Assembly: GCA_037892935.1 (NCBI GenBank)
Contig: JAYXKI010000003.1
Coordinates: 2,666,001-2,730,000, forward strand
Direction: 5' to 3'
Source of the DNA: Phlebopus portentosus
Taxonomy: Eukaryota > Basidiomycota > Agaricomycetes > Boletales > Boletinellaceae
Length of the DNA: 64,000 bases
Shown here: positions 44,990-54,835 of the stretch, piece by piece
Layout: the number at the start of each line of letters is the position of its first letter
How positions within the stretch are numbered: the stretch's first letter is position 1
Notes under the pieces: generated by a model
What the model saw: only the letters and a program-made list of their open reading frames with translations
Told to the model about the DNA's origin: nothing
Database searches by the model: none
Position numbers and translations under genes: made by a program

Positions 44990-46258
44990 GCTCTTGAGCA
45001 AATACCTCCTTAAGGTTATTCCACTTGAATTCCTTCATAAGGAACACTGCAGAGCAAAAGGAAGCATAGTCCTCAGGAAGAGCATGAATTAGACATGCAC
45101 ATGCAAGCTCATTCTCAAACTCCTCAAGTTTGAGGGTGTTAGAACAAGTGCTTCTGATCTTGTGCAGTGCTAGCTCAACCTTGCTCACCAGATTGGTGAG
45201 GGACTCATCTTTCTTCTTGGTGATGTTGAAGAACTCATCATAGGCATTAAAGCACGCAGCTGGGTTGTCCTGCTCATTGATCTTCTGAAGCTCAGTCCAC
45301 ATCTTGACTGGATCATCCATATAGTTCTGCACCATAACCTGCATGCTATGCTCAATTCTCTGATAGATCAGGCCTGCAGCTTGCTCAGCCTTCTCTTCCC
45401 AGAGCTAGACAGCCTCTGCTGGAGCACTAAGCTTAGTTTCCTGACCAGAGGTCAGGCACCACAACTTCTTGACTTGAAGTGCAGCATGCATATTATGCTT
45501 TCAGACAGAGTAATTGCTGTCATTGAGCTTGGTGATAGTGGATAGCGTCTCAGAGGTGACAGGATCAGATATAATAGTTGAAATGAGGTGTGGATGAGAG
45601 TGGACAGATGATGCTTAGAAGAAATAAGCAGTGAGGGAGCAATGAGGGAGAGAGCACTAACAAATTTATGCCTGAAGGTGACAGATCAATGCCAACCAGT
45701 ACAGTCTTCTACAGTTACTGAAGTATACACAGATTTGCCACAAGACAGTGCTGGTCTGTTGGTCTGCTAAGACCCTGTAGGCACTGCTAACTGAGAGAGG
45801 CTCTAGGCTTAAGTGGACACTCAAAGAGTGACTACAATCAGCGAACTAAGGCCGGGCAGGCAAGCTTCACAGTCTGTAGGCTAGGCTGATCCAACAACAG
45901 TGATGGAGTCACACACCAATTAACACCAGAGCTGCCAGACACAAAATGCAGTGCAGAGAGGGAACAGATAAGCAGAACGGTGTGCAAATTAGCACACAGA
46001 TAGAGGACAACGAGCGGAATCGAACGGTGCAAAGAGCACGTGGATCGGATCAGTGGATTGGTAGCAATCAACAATTTTTGTCGGCACAAGAAAAGCCCAC
46101 AGCGCAGTAAAAAAAAAAAAAAAACCACAGCCGCTCAAGCTGAAACTTGGTGGAAGTATGCACAGGTATGGGAGCCATATGCACACCAAAGGGCGTCCGG
46201 ATCAGATCAGCGGTTGCCGAGAAAATCAAAAGTTGCCAAAATGGGGTGCAAAACAAAG
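44948..46258 (-). mobile_element. Ty1/copia, inverted copy, inner part (gag and leader/LTR)
   Basis: This stretch is the reverse complement of the forward copy from about position 44300 back through gag and leader into the LTR. It has the same gag peptides on the minus strand (MQVMVQNYMDDPVKMWTELQ; NLVSKVELALHKIR). The gag start codon is changed from ATG to ATA (near 45585). An A run (46110-46125) interrupts a segment that reads gctgtgggc in the other copy. It ends at 46258, where the gypsy element is inserted, and resumes at 62550. Confidence 0.82.
46254..46258. repeat. Target-site duplication of the gypsy element, left copy (CAAAG)
   Basis: The five bases caaag directly before the 5' LTR equal those directly after the 3' LTR at 62550-62554. 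In the forward copia copy the same stretch is uninterrupted (gatctttgttttgc at about 43000), which confirms the empty site. Confidence 0.9.
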
Positions 46259-47854
46259 TGTTACGAAAATTGTGGATATACAATGCAGCGTGGTATCAGA
46301 CACTTTACACACCGAATTATGCAGCCTGATCAAGAGCATGTCAAAAGGCTTCAAGGACAGAATAGTGGTGGCAATTCTCGCCCACTAATGCAGCAAGGAC
46401 CTGTGGAGGTAGCTGCTCAAGAGGAACCCGATCGATGATATTACAAAGATGAACGCGACGAGAGGGAGGACCCATACGATTTGCAAGAAGGACTAGCTGG
46501 AATGCATATTGGGCACACTCCTCTACCCGAGCGGAGCTACATGCAGATGGAGGAACGGAACATCGCAAGATACGTAGAACTCCTGCAGAAGAGACGATAT
46601 CGACATAGTGCAACCAGACGCTTTGTTCACGAAAGCCTGGTTTGTACAAATTGCTATTTGGCATACCAAAGAAGTTGGGTTCTTTCGGAGTGGCTCCTCA
46701 AGAACTTCGTGGAGCGCCTAGTAACTAGGGAGAGAGCCAATGTCAAGATTCAGCATAAGCCCGGACCCTCGGAACGAACGTTGGACCAACCATTGCCGAA
46801 CCGCGGAATGAGTGCATATGACCATGAGGTATCTATATAGCTTGGCAATAGAGATATCTATGCACTGAAGGTCTGCGTGAGAGCTTGGATCAATCAGCAT
46901 CGTCACCAGACTCTCTGTCGAAACACTGCAGTGGAAGTTGATTGGCCGATATATTGGACAGCACCATCGGATGTCGAAAGTCTTATCGAAGAAGCAACGG
47001 ATCAAATGCTAGAAGCATGGGAACGATCGGAAGAAGGGGTTATCACAGTCGACGAATGGCGCGAGACGAATCACCTGGGAAGAAGATACAGGTTAATGTC
47101 GAGTACTGGACTACAATTCTCCGACATCGATATCGCGGCAAGGCACAGAAGAGTATCTGCCAAATATACACAGCCGCCGAGGTTAATCTCCGATGATCGG
47201 CAGGGATTGCTGATCTCGAATCCCGAGATAACAGTCAGCCCCATGATGGAAGACTAACGGCAGAAGCTCGGCCGGAGTAACGGAGCACCGGCAAAGCGAG
47301 ATCGCAGCACATGGAAGAAGTCTCTCGTAGGAGGATTGGCGTTAAGGATTAACATGTGATAGGAACAGAGATCGATAGAAGCCTGGGGAAGGCTTCTTCG
47401 GAACGGAGACAGATTAGGGCCTGCCTAATAGGGAAGGAAGTAGTCAGTGGTGCTACCAGGAGTTTCGGTAGCGCCACCAGAATTGTCAGTGGTACCACCG
47501 ACTCGAGACAGTGGTGGTGAAACCAGCTGAAACATGTTGTCCTAACCAATGGCGAGGCATGGTCGGTAGTAATTGGTAGTCGGTAGTATTCAGTAGAAAC
47601 TTTATTTAAGGCGCCAGCTGAGCGGGGCGTTGTCCCTCAGCGAAATTATTTTGTACTTTCAATCATAACTGTACCCCTTTGATTGAACCTCTGCTCTACT
47701 GCTGGGTCAAGCTTGAGCCTATAGCTCGCTTCTTAGTAGTACATCCAACCTTCGCTACTCTACTCTCCAATTATACATTGTCAGAAGGAGGAAGCAGGGA
47801 CTTGTTCCGGTACGCTCGGACTGACCACCTCGTCTGAAAATGCTGGTCCTAACA
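46259..47854 (+). repeat. 5' LTR of the Ty3/gypsy chromovirus
   Basis: A 1596-nt terminal repeat begins tgttac and ends cctaaca. It matches the 3' LTR at 60954-62549 over its full length with only substitutions seen. It must carry the promoter and polyadenylation signals of the element. Open frames inside it (about 46.88-47.26 kb) are also open in the 3' LTR but have no recognised features. Confidence 0.93.
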
Positions 47855-48072
47855 TTATAATTTTGCTCCAATCCTGGGATAATCAATCTTGCTGTTTCAT
47901 AGTGCAATACCCACTATCGATCAGTAAGTATTGCTCTGCCCTGGGAGGGTTTCTTTGTGCCTGTTAACACAGTTAGCTGATCACCGATAAGCATATCGTC
48001 GACGGCTAAAGCAGGCTTACACACTCCATCGGAGTTTTGTTAGAGCGCTCCATACATTCGAGGAAGAAGTAA

Positions 48073-50223
48073 ACTTGGCATTTCGCACGATAAACTTCTA
48101 TCGAGGTAAGAAGCACTCAAACACCCCTATCTTAGAACCCTACCGGTCGGTTATACTATCCGCCCTGGAGCTTCGAATCACCGCCAAAAGACACGAAAGA
48201 GTTGGAAGGAAGTTCTTGCTTGTACACGCGGACAACCTATTGAACGGACATAGTTTCAATTGGGAGGCACTCAGAGGTCCGACGCCTGTCGAAGAAGAAC
48301 TACTCGCTCTATGTCAGGAATATAAAGTGTTCAAATACACCCTACTCGAACATTCTCATTTCCTCCATCAAGTCCTTTTACAAGTCTATCAAGGCAACTA
48401 CACTCTAGCAAAACAACTATGTCACCGATGGAACTGTAGCAAGTTGGTTGGTCTGGTCTCTGGCTTACACTCTGCATTGTCTGGTTTTCTTCCCTGGTAT
48501 ACATCGTTGCTCAACAACTCCGAGGTCGAGTCAGCCTTCTTCGAGGCTTTGGAACGCTATGGACGTGGGTGAAACGGCAAGACAACGAAGGAGGTTCCCC
48601 ATTCTGTCGTGCCGGTCGGAGATTTTTACTCCAGACTCAACGACTGGCAGTTCCTCAACCCGGACCTGGAGAATGTATGGAATCCGCTCTGGCATGCATT
48701 GGAGAACGACTCGACAGTCTACACGGACGTCTGGACAGAATGCTACTGTCACTCGACTCTACGACATGGGATCTCAGTACTCTGAGAACCTTACTGTAGA
48801 AGGACAGATGCTGGGGGAATTTCTGGCTCACATTCAGGGACACGTCGGAGATTCGGTGGTGGAGGCAGTCATCGCCAGCGCCAGGCGAGAAGGCGAACAG
48901 CGGGACGTGCAGATCAACTACGCATTCGGCATTCTTCAGGCTCGAATTCTGGGAGCGGTAACAATGGCCATCCAGGGCAGTCAATCAGCCCTTGCTCAAC
49001 AAGTGGTCAACTCCCAGCAAGAGATCATTCGGCTGACTGGTACGGACTTTCTGCAGCTGCACATGCAGGCTAGCTACCTGGTCGAACAGGTCGAAGCTAT
49101 TCGAGCTCGAATTAGCAATGCTGAAGAAGAACTTGCGGCCCAGTACTCGATCACGGAAGGTATTCGTCGGATTCAGCAAACGATTAGGCTTCGTCAATCC
49201 TACCTGACCCAGCGGGCTAGGCGAGGAGGGGCAAGGTTAAGCCCTGACTCCCCGCTGCAGGGTAGAGGCCTAAGTCTAGCTAACCGCTTCGCGAGCGTGA
49301 GCTCAGACTCTGATGACGACCAGATGCCCGGCCTGACCCCGAACCCAGTAGCGGAACATTTCGTGGATCAGATGGTCGAGATCATTCACCTGAGCAGGGA
49401 ACCAGGAGGAACGGACACTCGCACAGGACAACCATCATCGCCATTGCGACAGCAAGCAGCAGAAGCCTCTAGGAGCTACGCTGTGGAGGTAGTTGCACAA
49501 GGAGGGCTGGTAGCGCCTGCTGCGCTCGCCCAAGAGGAACAGGAAGTCGAAGGAAGCATCGAAGTAGAAGAAGACCTCCCGGACTACGTCTCCACAGACA
49601 CGCAACCCGGAAGCCTAGACCAGCAAGCCGAAGAATTGCTGAGAGAGGTAATTCCTGAGCCGCCACAACCCTGGCCATCCAACGATGGATGGGGACCACC
49701 TCCAGATGCTGGAGAAGCATGGGAGGCAGATAACACAAGAGAAACGGGCTATGGCACGGGAATTCGGGAGCTCATGTGGAATGAGCAGGGAGAACTCGTC
49801 GAAGGAGCGATCCAACGGCTGGGATGGAATGGCCACTACGTTAAAAGGAACCACATCCAGTACCCGCATCAGGACTCGCCGCCAGGATCACCTACTCCAA
49901 GTGCTCGTGAGCTTGAGGAGAGAGAAGAAAGGCTCCAGGCGGCAAGTGAGTACTCCCCAGACTCTGATTATGATTATAATCCTATCATTCGTCCTAACAG
50001 CTGCCCTATACCATCGGAGTTTCTCGACATACGAGAGGGACTACCAAGGCAGGGGGTAGCAAACATGATGATGGTAGTTTGGGTGCGAGGTCACGATGTG
50101 GAAGAGCCAACCAGCGAGGATCAAGAGTACTTCGATGCAAACGACGACTGGGAGATAGAAGAGGAAAGCGAGGAACACAAAAGTGGCGAGGAAAGATACG
50201 AAGCTCGGGAAGAAAGGAGATAG
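48073..50223 (+). pseudogene. Extra ORF upstream of gag, broken into frames
   Basis: Three overlapping open frames succeed one another: 48075-48572, about 48569-48799 and the 3' part of 48448-50223. Each change of frame falls where the next begins, which suggests one ancestral ORF of about 715 codons interrupted by two indels. No ATG opens the first frame. The middle is predicted to be helical (RLDSLHGRLDRML; ILQARILGAVTMAIQ; EQVEAIRARISNAEEELAAQ). The last 250 residues are acidic and disordered (EVEGSIEVEEDLPDY). No zinc knuckle or enzyme motif is seen. It could be a structural, second-gag-like or accessory protein. I do not recognise it. Confidence 0.6.
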
Positions 50224-50420
50224 GCCCTGGTTTAGAGCTGGGAGCTTGCCAGGAGGAAGGAAGACGCCCAAGAACCGACCGGGAAGGAAGGGTAAGGTGG
50301 CTAGTTGGAAAGCGGAGGTGGTACTCGCTGGATAACTTAGCTACTTAACCATGTATTATTGTAATGCACTGAATGAAGGTGATACTCATAAAAATGTTGG
50401 TTGAATTCGTCTAGGTCATC

Positions 50421-51443
50421 ATGTCAAACAAAGATATCATGAAGTACCCCTTGTTTAAGGGAAACCCTTATGAGTCGCTTGAGAACTTCCAGAATCAAAT
50501 GATCAGCCGGTTGAATGAAAAACATCCGAGCGACCCAGCCAAGAGGGTTAAGATTATTTTGGAATGTCTGCGAGGTCAAGCTCAGACTTGGGTTAATGGC
50601 AAATGGGCCGTGAACAGAAATCAATTAGTCTCCACCTACAAGCGAGATGCGAACAATGTGCTTGTCATGGACAAGAAGGGTGGATGGGACGACGAGGACG
50701 ATCTATGGAACGAATTAGCGCTCAACCATAATGGCATTTTTGGACTTCAAGAAGAAGCCGAGCGAAATATTAGGACGATTTATCAGGAATGGGCGTGGGT
50801 GAAGCAGTATAACAGGGCCTTCGACGATATTAGGATGAGGTTGCCAAAGCATTATGACCACCAAGCGCTGATTTACGAGTACAAGAGAGGACTCAATCAG
50901 GCGATCCTGAAGGCCCTGCTCACAAATACAGACCACCCAGATTGGGACCTGAACCAATGGAAAGAGAACGCTAGCAATCTGGAGGCCAGTCTGATAGCTG
51001 CCAAAGTGATAGGCAGCAATAGGAAGTACACCCCTATGTTTAAAGACGGGCAGGCAGTATCGTACACACCAGTGCCCCCAGAAGCTCGCCGTCCAGCTGA
51101 GTTTCTGGGTGAGCCTATGGACATCGACATGTCTAGGCACTTTACTAGGGGGTCCCGAGGAGATGCCGGGATATGTTGGGCATGCGGCAAAACAGGTCAC
51201 TTCGCACGGGACTGCAACAACGTAGGGCGAGACACACAGGGAAGCCATGGACACCAAACCAACTACAAGAGACGGGTGCAGAAGAGACGATCTGGCAAGA
51301 CTGGCCACTTCCTAAAATGCCGGGAAGTTGGGATTAGCAGCGATTCTGAGATGGAAGAACTACTAGACAAGAGAACAAAGTTACCAAAGCGTAAGGAACG
51401 GGCTTTGTATGCCCTCGAGGAGGATTCCGAGGAGGATTTTTGA
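50421..51443 (+). CDS. Gypsy gag
   Basis: An intact 340-codon frame starts at the ATG at 50421. The N-terminal part has the retrotransposon gag pattern (FKGNPYESLENFQNQM; LRGQAQTWVNG; WAWVKQYNRAFDDIRMRLPK). A single CCHC zinc knuckle (CWACGKTGHFARDC) sits at about residues 251-264, followed by a basic stretch and an acidic end. Gag forms the virus-like particle and binds the element RNA. It ends in TGA at 51441-51443, directly after a candidate -1 frameshift site leading into protease. Confidence 0.9.
   Translation: MSNKDIMKYPLFKGNPYESLENFQNQMISRLNEKHPSDPAKRVKIILECLRGQAQTWVNGKWAVNRNQLVSTYKRDANNVLVMDKKGGWDDEDDLWNELALNHNGIFGLQEEAERNIRTIYQEWAWVKQYNRAFDDIRMRLPKHYDHQALIYEYKRGLNQAILKALLTNTDHPDWDLNQWKENASNLEASLIAAKVIGSNRKYTPMFKDGQAVSYTPVPPEARRPAEFLGEPMDIDMSRHFTRGSRGDAGICWACGKTGHFARDCNNVGRDTQGSHGHQTNYKRRVQKRRSGKTGHFLKCREVGISSDSEMEELLDKRTKLPKRKERALYALEEDSEEDF
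51434..51443 (+). promoter_or_regulatory. Candidate -1 ribosomal frameshift site at gag/protease
   Basis: In the gag frame the end reads G GAT TTT TGA. A slip of one base back on GGATTTT places the ribosome in the protease frame, which is open across this point and continues without a stop to 52750. G GAU UUU is a known type of shifty heptamer. A downstream stem or pseudoknot was not evaluated. Confidence 0.6.
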
Positions 51444-52750
51444 AGGGCCGCCAGTCGACATCGGACACTGGCGAGGGCTCGAAGGACACACAAGAGATAA
51501 AGCGCCGATGGACTATTGCTAGACCAAACTCCAACCATCCTACTATACCCATTGACGTCATTCAGGGACAGAAAAAGGTTAATCTCTCGGCTATGATTGA
51601 CTCCGGATCTGCGATCACTACTATTAGCCCCATGGTGGTACAGAGCCTGGGGCTGAGAACAGTGCCTGCAGAAGGTAATTATACCATCCGGAATGCCGAT
51701 AGATCGATTAATCATGGTGGATGGACTTGGAACGTCAGAGCAATAGTGGACACAGGGATTACAAGAGGTTTAATGGACATCGCAGTGGTGGATACACACA
51801 AAGACAAGTTTCTCATAGGAAATGATTGGCTTGAACAGCATAGGCCAACCATTGACTGGACAAAGGGGATTCTTCGCAAAGGCGGGAAGAAAATTACTTT
51901 TAATGGGACAGCACGATTGCGTTCCATACAGCTAATCCTAGCCCCCAGGAAGCTCCGAAAATGCAGAAGATGGCGAAGAATTCCAGATTACATTCCACCC
52001 GAGTGGGATGCCGATGACGAAAAGGAAGAAGCTTGGGAAACTAGGGTCTATTACCACAGCGACATCGAAACAGAACAAGAAACCGAGAAGGAAGAAGAAG
52101 AAGTACTTACGATCGTACCACCGGACAAAGGAAAAGAAAAGGAATCGACAGCGCCGCTTGTCACGTTTGAGGAAGTCATGCACGAGCCACCAGAACTCTC
52201 CTTTGCTAAGCAAGAAGGGAGATGGAAATTCTTTCGGTTTGGGAACAAGTGCCGAATATCAAAGGACGGGCAAAACTGGCACAACTTCAACAGTCTAGAG
52301 GAAGCGGATGGAGCAGTATACCGCACCATGGTCAGGGAAATGGACAAGGGTGCCAAACATGATGAACTTCTAGATGAATATGGCGGCATGTATATGGCGC
52401 GGCTTCAGCTGATGGCGATTCAGGGAGGCCTGGGAACAACAACCTCACCAACAACATCTGAAGCCCAAGCAAGAGTGCAGGAAGAAATACAAGCACAAAT
52501 GACGATCGATGCAGAAGGATCTGATATGAGTAGAAAGAAGAAGCCTAGTGTTCCACCGAAGGGAGGAAAACCTGGACACTACGCACCTGATCCACTCAAG
52601 ATGCGTCGACAGAAGAGCGGAGGAAGTAGTATGGATCCGAACCCTGTCATAAGGAGTATAAGGGTGGAGTGGACTCCTCCATCTGTGCACGAGGGCCAAA
52701 ATGACTCAACCCTGGCAGTGCAAAAGCAGTCGGTAAGCTTCACCACATGA
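51444..52750 (+). CDS. Gypsy protease region
   Basis: The frame is open from before the gag stop to 52750 and has no obvious own ATG start, which fits expression by frameshift. The aspartic protease core has LSAMIDSGSAITTISPMVV (active-site DSG) and FLIGNDWLEQHRPTIDW, as in gypsy proteases. About 250 residues follow that are acidic and then basic, with no known domain (EEEEVLTIVPPDKGKEKE; GRWKFFRFGNKCRISKDGQN). The ORF ends at 52750, 2.1 kb before the reverse transcriptase frame. In most gypsy elements the two are joined. Confidence 0.82.
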
Positions 52751-54835
52751 AGCAGAGGTACAAGCAGGAGTACTTCGGGTCAGTGTGGTATTTTTGGGTG
52801 GTCTCTCTATCTGAAGGCGCTACAGATGTCCGTCCTACTAAGGGAGCTGAATGTGTGAAGAAACCTCCAGAAATGAAGCCTCAAGCTATCAGACTCTAAC
52901 CACTAACCACCTGGCAGGTGCCAAAGACCGTCAGAGACGTGGGGGAGTGGCCTAGTGACGCCGAGGTATGAAAGGAATGCTCTAGTAGGTCCGCCGGATC
53001 GAAGGGGAGGTCACAGGAGTCCGCCGGAGTAGCGCAATCTCAGTAGGGTGAAGCTAGGAACTGTATATGACGAATATGAGGCGTAATGTGTGGCGAGTAG
53101 GTGAAAAAGACGCCGAGGGGGAATACAATGGAAGGCCTGTGTCGCCGGAGGGCCGCCGAGGTTGAATAGGGGGCCGCCGGGGACGAGGGAGCTTGTGCAA
53201 ATCTGCTGCAGTAGCGTAAACTGGATAAATAAAAGGGAGGGACCGTATACAATGAATATAAGGGGCAACGTGCGGCCAGCAGATGAAAAGGACGCCAAAG
53301 GGGAATAGGAAAGGAGGCCTGGGTCGCCGGAGGGCCGCCAAGGTCGAATAGGGGGCTGCCGGGGACGAGGGAGCTTGTACAAATCTGCCGCAGTAGCGTA
53401 AACTGGGTAAATGAAAGGTAGGGACCGTATACGATGAATATAAGGGACAATGTGCGGCGAGTAACTGGAAAAGACGCCGAGGGGGGATACAATGGAAGGC
53501 CTGTGTCGCTGGAGGGCCGCCGAGGTTGAATAGAGGCCGCCTGACAGGTACAATGTAGTGCGGCGGACGTTTGGGGGTAGGTTCCCAGTCCTAACTCACA
53601 CACTAAATGTCAGAGGCGCCGAAGGAGAATAGAACAACGAGTCAGAGGTAGTATATAGTCAATGGGGGAGCTCAGTACATGAGGGGGAGCTCAGAGTGAG
53701 GGAATCTCGAACCCTGGCCCTTGTATGCTGTGGAAGCTCTCTGCTATGTATGTATATTGTTCTCGTCTACTGATGAATATACACTCTATATATACCCTAC
53801 TGCTCTCGCCGATGAGTCCTATTGTCTGACAGCATCTCCTGAGTCACTGGGCTCGCCAAGGGCCGCCGCCAGAGCATCTAGGAGTCACCCAAGAGCTGCA
53901 TCGCGAGGGGATCATCCAATGGCATGAAATATCAAGTATCTGCAATAAAATGGGCGCCGGCGGAGTCTGGCTTGGCAGCGGCGGTCGGTGGCTTGGCACG
54001 CCGCTGTACCACATGCCTGACTGCCATATATGGTCTAGAGTCGCCTGCCACTTGGGGGGAAGTCGGGAAACGTCGGGGCCAATGTTCGGAGGCCGATATC
54101 GCGTATATGAGATTGAGGGCGCATCAGTCAGGGTCCCTAGGCCGCCCAAGGCCGCTGCCACACTCAATATAGAGTGTAGGCGATCCATGGTAACTAAGGA
54201 GGGCGCCGGAGCGGCGGATCTGCAACTCGCCGCTCGATCGGCGGCAGATTCGTAAAACTGCGGCCTTTAGTGGCATATGAGCAGGGATGATACTAGATAA
54301 ATCCATAGGCCTTGGGGGACTGCCTGGTAAGTTGTGGGAGGCCTCGGCGAGGGCACCTGAGGATGCCTGAGTGGCCGCCGGACCAATCTGAGGCTTGGGG
54401 GGCCGCCGCAGGGGTGTCCAAATCCGCCTCGAGCCTATACGTATGAGGAATCGTAATAACGAAGGCCTATAATGATTGGGAGACATCTCCTATGGTGTCT
54501 GGTGCTGGGTAGGAGCCTTCGGCAGATCTGTATGGGTGCTAGGGAGCCAGCGGCGGACTCGTCTGGGCTCTCGGAGGGCGCCGCAGGGGGAAGCATAGGC
54601 TAGAATCTATAGATATGTGCTCGTATGGCCTCTAGAGTGTGGTATGAGTATGCCCTGGTCCTCTGAGGTGTAGGCGGCGAAGGGATATGGTATCTGAAGT
54701 AGGGGAGAGCCATAGTATGAGTGTCCTGGCACAGAACTGGCCAGGGCACTACATCGGGAGTGCCGTGGAACTAAGGCCACGAAGCGTACTAGGTTCAGTC
54801 ACCTAGCGAGATCTCCTCCTACGAGAGACCGAGGA
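52751..54835 (+). other. 2.1-kb non-coding GC-rich block between protease and RT
   Basis: No supported sense-strand ORF is present. The block is rich in ccgccg-like motifs and contains a tandem array (53085-53560). It separates protease and RT, so it is either an insertion in pol, an internal untranslated region or part of a mis-joined copy. I found no convincing target duplication at its edges. Confidence 0.5.
53085..53560. repeat. Tandem repeat, period about 182 nt, about 2.6 units
   Basis: Units begin near 53090, 53271 and 53453 (tgyggcsag). Shared landmarks are gacgccgag, gccggagggccgcc, gacgagggagcttgt, ccgtata and atgaatataag. The units differ by scattered substitutions. Long antisense frames across it result from the repeat and are not taken as genes. 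Confidence 0.85.

Noticed and set aside
46110..46126. A15-16 run taken as the poly(A) tail of a LINE or processed copy
   Set aside because: It lies inside the inverted copia LTR, whose sequence continues on both sides; local expansion is simpler.
46881..47257. ORF inside the 5' LTR (also in the 3' LTR) as an LTR-encoded protein
   Set aside because: It is open in both LTRs but interrupted upstream by different stops, with no recognised domain. Two young LTR copies are expected to share chance frames.
53011..53603. Antisense proteins of 180 and 187 residues
   Set aside because: Both arise from the tandem repeat and overlap each other in different frames; no start context or conservation is seen.
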